Assembly (NCBI GenBank): GCA_934370925.1
Contig: CAKRNG010000003.1
Location: forward strand, 1 to 64,000
Origin: an uncultured Lacticaseibacillus sp.
GTDB lineage: Bacteria; Bacillota; Bacilli; Lactobacillales; Lactobacillaceae
Length of the DNA: 64,000 bases
Reading direction: 5' to 3'
The notes under the pieces were generated by a model that did not search any database, was not told where the DNA came from, and was given only the letters and a program-made list of their open reading frames with translations. Shown here one piece after another: positions 54,008 through 62,591 of the stretch (positions within the stretch are counted from its first letter, which is position 1; each line of letters opens with the position of its first letter). A program made the position numbers and the translations under genes.

Positions 54008-54800
54008 GTTTAAGTGGGGACACCTGTACTTGGTGCTGGTGTTCGTGATGTTATACCTGCCAATCGCGTACCTGATTGGCTTCTCGTTCAGTGATGGTGA
54101 GCGGATGAGCCACTTTAAGGGGTTCACCTTCCGCCATTATGGGGAACTGTTCAACGATCCACGGATGATTCAAATCGTACTGGACACATTGCTGGTGGCG
54201 CTGCTTGCGGCGTTGATTGCGACAATCGTTGGGGCGTTCGGCGCCATGGCGATTAACAGCACGTCCCGGGCGGCGGTGCGTAACAGCATTTTGTCGCTCA
54301 ACAATATCTTGATGGTGAGTCCTGATGTGATTATCGGGGCCAGCTTCCTGATTTTCTTCACGGCGCTCAACATTCCGCTCGGCTTCATGTCGGTGCTACT
54401 GAGTCACATTGCGTTTTCCATCCCGATTGTTGTCTTGATGGTGCTCCCGAAGCTCAAGGAGTTGCCGGGAACGATGCTGGATGCGGCGCACGATTTGGGC
54501 GCCACGAACTTCCAGGTGTTGCGCGACGTCATTCTGCCCTTCATTACGCCTGGCATTGTGTCGGGGTTCTTCATGGCGTTCACGTACTCTCTCGACGACT
54601 TTGCCGTAACCTATTTCGTAACGGGGAATGGTTTCCAGACCCTGTCTGTCGAAATTTATGCTCGGGCACGTCAGGGAATTAGTTTGGAAATCAACGCGCT
54701 GTCTGGCGTGATGTTCCTGTTCGCGCTCGTGCTGGTCGTGGGTTATTATTTCGTTCAACAGGCCCAGACCTCGCGCAAGCACAAGAAGGGGGGCCGCTAA
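54000..54800 (+). CDS. potC: Spermidine/putrescine ABC transporter permease PotC
   Basis: 266-residue second permease, six helices. Seen: YLVLVFVMLYLPIAYLIGFSF first helix, EAA loop GTMLDAAHDLGATNFQVLRDVILPFITPGI, and SLDDFAVTYFVTG. Starts at GTG 54000 inside the potB end with GGGGGG upstream; stops 1 bp before potD. Confidence 0.94.
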   Translation: MRKFKWGHLYLVLVFVMLYLPIAYLIGFSFSDGERMSHFKGFTFRHYGELFNDPRMIQIVLDTLLVALLAALIATIVGAFGAMAINSTSRAAVRNSILSLNNILMVSPDVIIGASFLIFFTALNIPLGFMSVLLSHIAFSIPIVVLMVLPKLKELPGTMLDAAHDLGATNFQVLRDVILPFITPGIVSGFFMAFTYSLDDFAVTYFVTGNGFQTLSVEIYARARQGISLEINALSGVMFLFALVLVVGYYFVQQAQTSRKHKKGGR

Positions 54801-54801
54801 G

Positions 54802-55875
54802 ATGAAGAAGTTACTGATTGGGGTTCTCGCCATTGTGATTGCGTGTGTCGGCTTGCGGGCCGGGAGTGCGCATCTGGCTAAGACGCAGGGGGCAACGGGA
54901 GATAACGTCCTGAACCTGGCGAACTGGGGGGATTACATCGATCCAGACCTCGTGACCAAGTTCGAAAAGGAAACGGGCTACCACGTCAACCTCGAGACAT
55001 TTGACAGCAACGAAGCCATGTACACGAAGGTGAAGCAGGGGGGAACGCATTATGACCTCACCGTGCCATCCGAGTATATGGTGGAAAAGATGATTAAGTC
55101 GAACTTACTCATCCCGCTGGACAAGTCCAAACTAACGGGGCTCAATAATTATGGGTCCGATTTCATGAACAAAAGCTTCGACCCCGGCAACAAGTATTCC
55201 TTGCCGTATTTCTGGGGGACGCTTGGGATTATCTACAACGATAAGTACGTGAAGAAGGGCGAGATTCAGCATTGGGACGACTTGTGGTCAAGTAAGTACC
55301 GTGGGGATATCATGCTGATTGATTCGGCGCGGGACATCATGGGGATGAGTCTGGTGTCGCTGGGCAAGTCCATGAACACAACGGACACCCCAACGTTGGC
55401 GGCGGCAAAAGCCAAGCTTGATACGCTGTCACCGAACGTCAAGGCAATCGTCGCGGACGAAATTAAGATGTATATGGCCAACAACGAGGCGCCGATTGCG
55501 GTTGACTGGTCGGGTGAAGCAAGCGAAATGTTGACGGAGAACAGCCACCTGCATTACGTTGTGCCGAGCGAGGGGAGCAATCTCTGGTTCGACAGCTTCG
55601 TCATTCCGAAGACCGCCAAGCACTACAAGGCCATCTACGCATTCTTGAACTTCATGACGAAGCCAAAGAATGCGGCGCAAAATACGCGCTATGTGGGTTA
55701 TTCAACGCCAAACAACACAGCACGCAAGCTATTACCTAAGCGCGTACGTGAAGATGAGGCGTTCTACCCAGATGAAGCAACCATGAAACGATTGGAAGTT
55801 TATAAGGACCTCGATTCAAAGGTTGTGGGAACTTATAATGATTTGTTCCTTGAGTTTAAGATGTTTAGGCAATAG
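54802..55875 (+). CDS. potD: Spermidine/putrescine-binding protein PotD
   Basis: 357-residue extracellular polyamine receptor. Seen: short signal sequence MKKLLIGVLAIVIAC, where VIAC fits a lipobox with Cys15, then NLANWGDYIDPDLVTKFEKETG, YDLTVPSEYMVEKM, YFWGTLGIIYND and AVDWSGEASEM, all PotD/PotF landmarks. The usual order potABCD and the tight spacing show one operon closed by the terminator downstream. Confidence 0.94.
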   Translation: MKKLLIGVLAIVIACVGLRAGSAHLAKTQGATGDNVLNLANWGDYIDPDLVTKFEKETGYHVNLETFDSNEAMYTKVKQGGTHYDLTVPSEYMVEKMIKSNLLIPLDKSKLTGLNNYGSDFMNKSFDPGNKYSLPYFWGTLGIIYNDKYVKKGEIQHWDDLWSSKYRGDIMLIDSARDIMGMSLVSLGKSMNTTDTPTLAAAKAKLDTLSPNVKAIVADEIKMYMANNEAPIAVDWSGEASEMLTENSHLHYVVPSEGSNLWFDSFVIPKTAKHYKAIYAFLNFMTKPKNAAQNTRYVGYSTPNNTARKLLPKRVREDEAFYPDEATMKRLEVYKDLDSKVVGTYNDLFLEFKMFRQ

Positions 55876-55890
55876 AGGTATTTACGAAAC

Positions 55891-55931
55891 TAAAAAGGTG
55901 TCAGTCCAAGTACAGGACTGACACCTTTTTA
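55891..55931 (+). terminator. Terminator of potABCD
   Basis: AAAAAGGTGTCAGTCC with its perfect complement and a TTTTTA tail. Confidence 0.92.
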
Positions 55932-56052
55932 GCGTTGATAGAGGGATTGTGAGTTGGAGAAAGCGACATTATCAGGATTTTCTAAAACCACTCGCATTTC
56001 AATTTTCTCTGGCGCATACTAACCTATAACTAAAAAATAGGGGGAAACTTTT

Positions 56053-57033
56053 ATGTGTACGAGTTTTACGTATCAGGATGCGGACGGACATTGGTATCTG
56101 TCACGGACAATGGATTTTACCTTTGAGTTAGGTGCACGGCCGGTGGTGATTCCGCGTGGTTATCACTTTAACGGCACGGATGGCGGCTTTGATGCACCCC
56201 TTGGATTCGTGGGGAGTGGCCGAAATGTCGGGGAATATGCAGTTGTTGATGGTGTGAACGAGGCGGGTTTCGGTGCGGCCACGTTGTACTTGGTTGAGTC
56301 GAAATACAATGACGAGATGGTTGCGGGAAAAGAAAATCTGGCATCTTACGAAGTCGTTTCCTACTTGCTCGGGAATTTTGCGACCGTGAGTGAATTGCGG
56401 GACCAGCTGGATCAACTCAATATTGTTGCCGTAAAAAACGCATTTATGGGTAACATGGTGGTGCCACTGCACTGGATTGTGGCCGATGCATCGGGCGATT
56501 GTGCAGTCCTGGAACAGACTGGGGAAGGACTACAGATTTTTGACAATCCCGCGGGCGTCATGACCAACAGTCCAGATTTCACCTGGCACCTGATGAACTT
56601 GAACAACTATCCGCAACTTCAGCCCACGCAGGCACCAGGGGCAACATACGGTGACTTGCAAGCAACCGGATTTGGCGGTGGCACCGGGGCCGTTGGGGTG
56701 CCGGGCGACTACACCTCCGTTTCTCGTTTCGTGCGGATGGCATACATGCGGCAAAATGGTGCGCAGGTGTCGGGGCAAGCAAATGCGGTGAACACGCTCA
56801 GTCACCTGCTTAGTAGCGTCAACATTCCGCGTGGGGTCAAAGTGATGGCAGACGGAACGGACGACTACTCCCAGTACCGGGCTTATGTTAGTTTGAGCGA
56901 GCCCGCGTACTTCTTGCAGCCATATGACGACCAGACGATTACGCGCGTCGAATTAACGGATGACTTGCTTAACAGGGATGCACCAGTTGAGTTCGAGGTG
57001 CAACACGTGCAGCAGTTTGTGAATGCTAACTAG
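56053..57033 (+). CDS. Choloylglycine hydrolase family protein (bile salt hydrolase / penicillin V acylase)
   Basis: 326-residue N-terminal-nucleophile amidase. After removal of Met, Cys2 is the nucleophile (MCTSFTY). Seen: SRTMDF (Arg18, Asp21 region), GVNEAGFGAATLYL, HWIVADASGD, and VMTNSPDFTWHLMNLNNY, where Asn and Arg/Asn active-site residues fall. The family covers bile salt hydrolases and penicillin V acylases; the residues that separate them cannot be judged with confidence here. GGGGGAAA precedes the ATG. Monocistronic, cytoplasmic (no signal). Confidence 0.9.
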   Translation: MCTSFTYQDADGHWYLSRTMDFTFELGARPVVIPRGYHFNGTDGGFDAPLGFVGSGRNVGEYAVVDGVNEAGFGAATLYLVESKYNDEMVAGKENLASYEVVSYLLGNFATVSELRDQLDQLNIVAVKNAFMGNMVVPLHWIVADASGDCAVLEQTGEGLQIFDNPAGVMTNSPDFTWHLMNLNNYPQLQPTQAPGATYGDLQATGFGGGTGAVGVPGDYTSVSRFVRMAYMRQNGAQVSGQANAVNTLSHLLSSVNIPRGVKVMADGTDDYSQYRAYVSLSEPAYFLQPYDDQTITRVELTDDLLNRDAPVEFEVQHVQQFVNAN

Positions 57034-57049
57034 ATTTAACCCAGACGCA

Positions 57050-57083
57050 ACAAGGCACGGCATTCGCCGCGCCTTGTTTTTTC
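57050..57083 (+). terminator. Terminator after the choloylglycine hydrolase gene
   Basis: ACAAGGC/GCCTTGT outer stem with CGGC/GCCG inside, then TTTTTTCC. Confidence 0.88.
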
Positions 57084-57180
57084 CTAGTGGGACTTGATTA
57101 TTTGGGTGAGGCGTGTAAATTTAGGTTTAATGATGGGTTTGTGAACAAAAACGTCACCAAGTATTACAGGAGGATTGCTG

Positions 57181-57552
57181 ATGAACGGAAAAGTACATAA
57201 ATTGGATCCAGAACACAACGGGGCGGCATTACGATTGGACGAAACGAGTGACCCCCAAATTGCCCAAATGATGCACGACCTTGTTCAATTTCGTGAGGAT
57301 AAGGGGTGGGGAAACGACGACCCGTTGAAAAATCTTGCGGTGGCCCTTAATGTGGAAGCAAGCGAATTAATGGACATTTTTACCTGGCACAATGACGATG
57401 AAACGCCGAGTGCGGAAATGAAAGCCCATGCCGCCGAGGAACTTGCGGACGTCATGATTTACGCGTTCTTCATGTGTTCGCGACTTGGACTCGATCCGCT
57501 CAAAGTCATCCGCGCCAAGCATGAGATTAATGAGGGGCGAAGTTGGCAATAA
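57181..57552 (+). CDS. MazG-like nucleotide pyrophosphohydrolase
   Basis: About 123 residues, single all-alpha NTP pyrophosphatase domain of the MazG/dCTPase type. Seen: LVQFREDKGWGNDDPLKNLAVALNVEASELMDIF and HAAEELADVMIYAFFMCSRLGLDPL, which give the ExxE...ExxD magnesium ligands. It would hydrolyse (non-canonical) dNTPs to monophosphates as a housecleaning enzyme. ATG 57181 follows AGGAGG; TTG 57175 is the only earlier start. The terminator follows immediately. Confidence 0.88.
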   Translation: MNGKVHKLDPEHNGAALRLDETSDPQIAQMMHDLVQFREDKGWGNDDPLKNLAVALNVEASELMDIFTWHNDDETPSAEMKAHAAEELADVMIYAFFMCSRLGLDPLKVIRAKHEINEGRSWQ

Positions 57553-57558
57553 TAAATG

Positions 57559-57595
57559 AAAAGCGCGTTCGGCGAATTTTGCCGAACGCGCTTTT
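57559..57595 (+). terminator. Terminator after the MazG-like gene
   Basis: AAAGCGCGTTCGGC with its perfect complement around GAATTTT, then TTTTATG. Confidence 0.9.
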
Positions 57596-57601
57596 ATGTC
57601 T

Positions 57602-57772
57602 ATGGTTCAATGTGAATTTGCAGCGTACTCGTGCTTGTGTCAACTTAAGGAATGCCGCACCGTTACGCTTGATTGCACCTACATCACCGGTTCGGGGAAG
57701 ACGGGGATGAGCTTTGACATTGATTGGGCGAATTTGAATGCCTTCACTGTTGCGGAGACGTGTGTGGAATAG
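57602..57772 (+). pseudogene. Possible 3' remnant of an unknown gene
   Basis: A 56-codon frame from ATG 57602 to TAG 57770-57772, ending with TYITGSGKTGMSFDIDWANL and onward. It lies directly behind a terminator and before another, with no ribosome binding site, so the visible ORF is probably the tail of a lost gene. GSGKTG is not enough to assign a P-loop. Not recognised. Confidence 0.3.
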
Positions 57773-57774
57773 GT

Positions 57775-57807
57775 GAAAAATCACGCTTAAGTTGTCGCGT
57801 GATTTTT
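57775..57807 (+). terminator. Terminator after the 57602 frame
   Basis: AAAAATCACGC with GCGTGATTTTT. Confidence 0.85.
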
Positions 57808-57821
57808 AAATACCACACACC

Positions 57822-57850
57822 TCATTGCCCGGTCGCGCCGGGCAATGAGC
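57822..57850. repeat. Hairpin CTCATTGCCCGG/CCGGGCAATGAG
   Basis: A 12-bp perfect stem followed by CAGCGTC, the flank also found after the family A hairpins near 34485 and 39690. A 12-bp palindrome TGTCACGTGACA follows at 57896-57907, and a TATAAT at 57887. Confidence 0.55.
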
Positions 57851-57991
57851 AGCGTCAATCCACGCCGACTGACAGGATGACGTGAATATAATTAGTGTCA
57901 CGTGACAAAATACTGGGACAAAGTTGTTTTACCCACGAATAATGATACGATTAAATATGCAAATCAGAATTTTAAAATGATAAATAATGAG

Positions 57992-58151
57992 GGTGCACCG
58001 CAAGTCCAAAGCACACGAACGTTACATCCAGTCGCGCGCCAAAAGACTGTCCCCTAAATTACAAGGCAGGCCCGGTAGAAATCCTAAGTTCGGGATTTCC
58101 ACCGGGCCTGCCTTGTATACCGGGGCCAAACCGTCTTTTGCCGCAGCCTCA
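57992..58151 (-). repeat. Repeat family B copy (reverse)
   Basis: GTGCACCGCAAGTCCAAAGC start (tail region), TACAAGGCAGGCCCGGTAGA inner stem around the TAAGTTCG core, and GCCGCAGCCTC end. No gene ends at its right-hand side, unlike most family B copies. Confidence 0.8.
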
Positions 58152-58249
58152 AAGCGGGGCAGGACGTCTTGAACTTTACGGTGTCCGGTCCCTTATTAGA
58201 TTAAACATGGCGGTCGCGTTGCGGTTGCCTTTTTGAAGGAGCTCATGTT

Positions 58250-59698
58250 GTGGCAGAAAATAAACAAAATAATAAGGTGGCGCGCGAGCTGAAAACGCGC
58301 CACCTCTCAATGATTGCGCTTGGCGGGTCAATTGGTACGGGGCTGTTCGTTGCTAGTGGGTCGGCCATCGCAACGGCGGGCCCAGGTGGCGCAATTCTCG
58401 CGTATGCGGGAATCGGCATCATGGTGTACTTTCTGATGACGAGCTTGGGGGAAATGGCGACGTACATGCCAATCTCGGGGTCATTCTCAGAGTACGCCAG
58501 CCGCTTTGTGGATCCGGCACTTGGTTTTGCACTCGGGTGGAACTATTGGTTCAATTGGGCCATCACGCTTGCGGTCGACGTGGCGACAACAGCCATCCTC
58601 ATGCATTTTTGGTTACCCGCGGTGCCGGGATGGATTTTCAGTCTCGGCTTCCTCGTCCTCATTTTTGCCATCAACATCATTTCAGTGAAGGCGTTCGGGG
58701 AGACGGAATACTGGCTGTCCATGATTAAAGTGGTCACGGTGATCATCTTCCTGGCAGTGGGAGTGCTGACGATTGTTGGGATTCTCGGTGGCGGCCAGGC
58801 AATTGGCCTCAAGAACTACACAATCGGCGACGCGCCGTTCCACAACGGCTGGCCGGCCGCGCTGTCGGTCTTCGTGGTTGCGGGTTTCTCCTTCCAGGGA
58901 ACCGAACTGATTGGGATTACGGCGGGGGAATCAGAGACGCCTGAAAAGAGTATTCCAAAGGCTATCAAGCAAGTCTTCTGGCGAATTCTGCTATTTTATA
59001 TCTGCGCAATCGCCGTTATCGCGGCAATTATTCCGTTCACGAGTCCTAACTTACTCGGTTCCGGGGCGGGTGACGTTGCCATTTCGCCATTCACCCTTGT
59101 GTTCAAGCGTACGGGGCTCGCGGGTGCCGCCAGCATTATGAACGCGGTGGTGCTGACGTCAGTGCTGTCATCCGCTAACTCGGGGATGTACGCGTCAACG
59201 CGCATGTTGTGGGCGATGGGCGGTACGGGATTTGCACCACGTATCTTCAATAAGACAAACAATCGCGGGGTGCCACTTCCCGCACTTATCGCAACGACTG
59301 CGGTGGGGGCGTTGACGTTCCTGACGAGCATTATGGGGTCTGGCGTCTACACGTTGCTCGTGGCAGCGTCTGGACTGACAGGCTTTATTGCGTGGCTCGG
59401 CATTGCGATTTCCCATTACCGTTTCCGGCGCGCATTCGTGAAGCAGGGACACAAGGTGAGCGAGCTGGTCTACCATGCAAAATGGTTCCCGCTCGGCCCC
59501 CTCTTGGCGCTCGCAATGGGCATCATCGTCATTCTGGGCCAGGACATCCAGTCAGTAACGCACTTTGCATGGGCAAAACTACTGATTTCGTACATGTCGG
59601 TGCCACTCTTCATCGTGTTGTATGTGTACTACAAGGTGAAACATAAGACGAAAATGATTCCGCTTGATGAGGTCGACCTTACTTCCCATCGTTCCTAG
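58250..59698 (+). CDS. Amino acid permease, APC superfamily (LysP-like)
   Basis: 482-residue, about twelve-helix amino acid:H+ symporter of the AAT family. Seen: N-terminal RELKTRHLSMIALGGSIGTGLFVASGSAI (the GSIGTG substrate-binding unwound helix), GEMATYMPISGSFSEYASRF, FSFQGTELIGITAGESETPEKSIPKA and SSANSGMYASTRMLWAM. These fit lysine or broad-specificity permeases; the substrate is inferred. GTG start at 58250 after AAGGAGC. Confidence 0.9.
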   Translation: MAENKQNNKVARELKTRHLSMIALGGSIGTGLFVASGSAIATAGPGGAILAYAGIGIMVYFLMTSLGEMATYMPISGSFSEYASRFVDPALGFALGWNYWFNWAITLAVDVATTAILMHFWLPAVPGWIFSLGFLVLIFAINIISVKAFGETEYWLSMIKVVTVIIFLAVGVLTIVGILGGGQAIGLKNYTIGDAPFHNGWPAALSVFVVAGFSFQGTELIGITAGESETPEKSIPKAIKQVFWRILLFYICAIAVIAAIIPFTSPNLLGSGAGDVAISPFTLVFKRTGLAGAASIMNAVVLTSVLSSANSGMYASTRMLWAMGGTGFAPRIFNKTNNRGVPLPALIATTAVGALTFLTSIMGSGVYTLLVAASGLTGFIAWLGIAISHYRFRRAFVKQGHKVSELVYHAKWFPLGPLLALAMGIIVILGQDIQSVTHFAWAKLLISYMSVPLFIVLYVYYKVKHKTKMIPLDEVDLTSHRS

Positions 59699-59815
59699 TT
59701 TGGGTGCGGTAGTGAGATGCAAGCGCCTGCCCAGAAAGCGGGCAGGCGCGGGGAATGTGAGCCGTTTCTACATTAGGGGATATTGCGTAAATTGCGTTAC
59801 CAATCTAGGTCCATA

Positions 59816-59866
59816 AAGAAGCGCACACATAAATCCACCCCAGGATTTACGTGTGCGCTTCTTTGT
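59816..59866 (+). terminator. Hairpin terminator after the permease
   Basis: AAGAAGCGCACACATAAATCC with its perfect-to-near complement, then TTTGTAT. A GC-rich hairpin without T-tract (GCGCCTGCCC/GGGCAGGCGC) lies at 59724-59750. The rest of 59867-60024 shows no feature. Confidence 0.75.
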
Positions 59867-60024
59867 ATATGAGAACAGCTTTTATGTGTATGGCAATATA
59901 TTGTTTTCGCGTTTTGGTCTGGGTTGAACTCAATTAGCTATACTGATCAATGACCAACCTTTAATGACAACTATTGCACTTGAGCGTATGCTAACGGTAA
60001 ATGTGTCTGATAGGAGGCTAAAAT

Positions 60025-60498
60025 ATGGGTTATGTTGAAGATTTACGCGCCATCATCGGTCCCCGTCCCGTGATTCTGAACGGGTGCTGCGCCGTTTTAG
60101 TGAATCCTCAAGGCGAGGTGTTGCTTCAGCAGCGCAACGAACCCGCCAAACGCTGGGGATTGCCAGGTGGTCTGATGGAGATGGGCGAGTCGACGCAAGA
60201 AACGGTGTGTCGTGAAGTGGCTGAAGAATGTGGCCTGCAAGTGGCGCCTGAACAGCTGACGTTGCTTAATGTTTACTCGGGCGCATCGCACCATGTTTTC
60301 GCGCCGAACGGGGACGAATTCTTCAACGTTGTCATCGCGTATTATGCGGAATCTATCACGGGAAATCCCGAAATTGATGACGACGAATCCTTACATTACG
60401 CATGGGTGCCCCTGATGAAACTACCATCGCCAATGGTCGCGACACACGCTGAAGTTATTCGTGATTATCAAGCAATAAAGCAGGAACAAAATCGATGA
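60025..60498 (+). CDS. Nudix hydrolase
   Basis: 157 residues. The Nudix box GLPGGLMEMGESTQETVCRE followed by VAEECGL fits GX5EX7REUXEEXGU, so the protein should hydrolyse a nucleoside diphosphate linked to another group in a Mg-dependent way. Substrate unknown. TAGGAGGC precedes the ATG. It stands alone, upstream of bioY. Confidence 0.9.
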   Translation: MGYVEDLRAIIGPRPVILNGCCAVLVNPQGEVLLQQRNEPAKRWGLPGGLMEMGESTQETVCREVAEECGLQVAPEQLTLLNVYSGASHHVFAPNGDEFFNVVIAYYAESITGNPEIDDDESLHYAWVPLMKLPSPMVATHAEVIRDYQAIKQEQNR

Positions 60499-60552
60499 AG
60501 CGACAAGAAAACGTTGAATTTCAGAAGAACAAGCAATCGTGCGCCATTCCCG

Positions 60553-60578
60553 GTCATTAGCGCGCAGACGCTAATGAC
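60553..60578. repeat. 26-nt hairpin with CGCAGA loop
   Basis: Perfect 10-bp stem GTCATTAGCG around CGCAGA, followed by AAGCGTC. 20 bp before the BirA operator. Confidence 0.8.
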
Positions 60579-60598
60579 AAGCGTCGCACTTAAACACG

Positions 60599-60633
60599 TT
60601 AGTAACCCAAATCGTTGACAAAAGGGTTACTAA
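60599..60633 (+). promoter_or_regulatory. BirA operator overlapping the bioY promoter
   Basis: TTAGTAACCC and GGGTTACTAA are perfect 10-bp arms with a 15-bp spacer, close to the Firmicutes BirA site (TTGTTAACC-N15-GGTTAACAA). The -35 TTGACA lies at 60615-60620 inside the spacer; a weak -10 TATCGT is at 60639-60644. Biotin-loaded BirA would block transcription. Confidence 0.8.
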
Positions 60634-60673
60634 GCGTGTATCGTGATTCCTATCAACAAGGGGGAAATTCGCG

Positions 60674-61216
60674 ATGCGGACACAAAACTTGACGCGAACG
60701 GCTGTGATGGTGGCTGTTCTGGTTGTTCTAGGCTTCATTCCGGGGATACCACTGGGGATTATTCCGGTACCGATTGTGTTACAGAATATGGGCATTATGG
60801 TGGCGGGGTTACTACTCGGGCCACGTAACGGTACGATTGCAGTGAGCCTGTTCTTGTTCCTGGCGTTTGTTGGTTTGCCGATTTTGTCAGGTGGTCGGGG
60901 CGGGGCTGCGACCTTCGTTGGGCCAACGGGGGGCTACATGCTCGGCTGGCTCTTTGTTCCCGCACTGATGGGGCTGATGATGCAGCGGGTTGGTGCGACG
61001 GGATGGCTGGCACAGTGGCTCATTCTTGTCGTCATTGGTGTGCTGTTCGTTGACATTGTGGGTGCCGTTTGGTTGACGTTCCAGTCTGGCATGACTATCT
61101 GGTCGGCACTTCTCTCCAATGTCGTGTTCATTCCGGGCGACCTGATTAAAGCGGGCGTCACGGTGGTCTTGGTGCGGCGGCTTGAACGAACGGGATTACG
61201 TGTTCGGCGATTGTAG
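60674..61216 (+). CDS. bioY: Biotin transporter BioY (ECF S component)
   Basis: 180-residue membrane protein with six helices that binds biotin and, with the ECF module, imports it. Seen: VLVVLGFIPGIPLGIIPVPIVLQNMGIMVAGLLLGPRNG and GGRGGAATFVGPTGGYMLGW, both BioY hallmarks. AAGGGGGA precedes the ATG. The BirA operator upstream and the birA gene downstream make a self-contained biotin uptake and control unit. Confidence 0.95.
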   Translation: MRTQNLTRTAVMVAVLVVLGFIPGIPLGIIPVPIVLQNMGIMVAGLLLGPRNGTIAVSLFLFLAFVGLPILSGGRGGAATFVGPTGGYMLGWLFVPALMGLMMQRVGATGWLAQWLILVVIGVLFVDIVGAVWLTFQSGMTIWSALLSNVVFIPGDLIKAGVTVVLVRRLERTGLRVRRL

Positions 61217-61349
61217 GTTGTTTTAACCGGATTGGTTCAAGTTTCGGGGTAGGCTTTTGGTGCGCGACTAGCCATAACGTCCGTGTGTTTTTAACGTATG
61301 TCACGACGCAACGACGCCAGTATATTTTGTTGAAAGATGGAAGCTTAAA

Positions 61350-62321
61350 ATGAAAAAACAGACGATGCAACAAAAGGTACTCTTAGATTTACTCAACAAT
61401 ACAGATGACTGGCGTTCCGGTGACGCGATTGCGGCCAACCTGGGTGTGACGCGGGAGACGGTGTGGAAGACAATCAAAGCGTTGCGTACGGCGGGACACG
61501 TGATTGATGGGCGTAAGAGCCAGGGATACCGGTACGAGATGGGCACTGAACTGAACGCGGACGCGATTGCTTTCTACAGCGCGCGGGACACCCCGTTAAT
61601 TGTGCAGGATGAGATGCGGTCAACACAGCTCGAAGCCAAAGCGTGGTTGACGGAGAATACGTTGACGGCACCAACCGTGCTCATTGCGAACCGGCAAACG
61701 CGCGGGTACGGGCGACGTGGCCGGCAATTTTATTCCCCCGCGGATTCGGGGCTTTACATGAGTCTCATTTTGCCGAACGTCTACAAGGACATTGCGGATG
61801 TTGGGCTACTGACGACGGGGGTGGCAACCAAGGTCGTGCAGGTGCTGAACGCCTTCTTCCCTGACAAACCGTTCAGCCTCAAGTGGGTGAACGATGTGTT
61901 GCTGGATGGACGAAAAGTGGCCGGTATCCTCTGTGAGGCCGTGATGGAACTAGAATCCAGCACGGTGTCCGCGTTTGTGGTTGGGGTGGGGTTGAACCTC
62001 ACAACCGGCGCCTTTCCGGATGAAATTGCGCAAAAAGCCGGTGCCATCGTGACGGAAACGCCGGTGGACCGCAATCGGCTGGCGGCGCACCTCATGGACG
62101 AAATCGTGACGGCATACCCAAACTTCCCATCCGGAGATTTTCTACCCGACTACCGGAAGTGGACGATGATGATTGGCAAAACGGTGACGCTAGATCTCGG
62201 CGCGCGTAACATGACGGGGCAGGTTCAAGCGATTGCGGACAACGGCGGGTTAGTCGTGCGCGATGCCATGGGGAGAACGCAGACCTACCTGAGCGGCGAA
62301 GTGACGAAGGTGAATTTTTAG
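61350..62321 (+). CDS. birA: Bifunctional biotin-protein ligase / biotin repressor BirA
   Basis: 323 residues. N-terminal winged helix (about 8-60, DWRSGDAIAANLGVTRETVWKTIKALRTAGHVI) for operator binding, a central ligase domain with RQTRGYGRRGRQFYSP (biotin-adenylate loop, usually GRGRxGRxW/F) and KWVNDVLLDGRKVAGILCE, and a C-terminal SH3-like domain. It biotinylates acetyl-CoA carboxylase and represses bioY. The TAG stop is the first triplet of a family B repeat. Confidence 0.95.
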   Translation: MKKQTMQQKVLLDLLNNTDDWRSGDAIAANLGVTRETVWKTIKALRTAGHVIDGRKSQGYRYEMGTELNADAIAFYSARDTPLIVQDEMRSTQLEAKAWLTENTLTAPTVLIANRQTRGYGRRGRQFYSPADSGLYMSLILPNVYKDIADVGLLTTGVATKVVQVLNAFFPDKPFSLKWVNDVLLDGRKVAGILCEAVMELESSTVSAFVVGVGLNLTTGAFPDEIAQKAGAIVTETPVDRNRLAAHLMDEIVTAYPNFPSGDFLPDYRKWTMMIGKTVTLDLGARNMTGQVQAIADNGGLVVRDAMGRTQTYLSGEVTKVNF

Positions 62322-62478
62322 AGGCTGCGCCAGAAGATGGTTTGGCCCCGGTATACAAGGCAGGCCCGGTGGAAATCCCGAACTTAGGATTTCTACCGGG
62401 CCTGCCTTGTATGTTAGGGGGCAGTCTTCTGGCGCGCGACTGGATATAACGTTCGTGTGCTTTGGACTTATGGCGCAC
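62319..62478 (+). repeat. Repeat family B copy containing the birA stop codon
   Basis: Begins TAGAGGCTGCGCCAGAAGA with the birA TAG at 62319-62321; inner stem GCAGGCCCGGTGGAAATCC around CGAACTTA; tail GACTGGATATAACGTTCGTG. Confidence 0.88.
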
Positions 62479-62542
62479 TCTCCAGGGCATGATGTGAAGC
62501 TGAAAATATCCGTGACGAAAAGAGTTACGGATACTTTATAGA

Positions 62543-62587
62543 AAAATCCCAATACGCAATTATATTGATTAACTGTGTATTGGGGTT
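62543..62587 (-). terminator. Minus-strand terminator of the membrane protein gene
   Basis: CCAATACACAGTTAAT... pairs with GTATTGGG on the minus strand and is followed by ATTTTTC. Confidence 0.6.
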
Positions 62588-62591
62588 TGTG

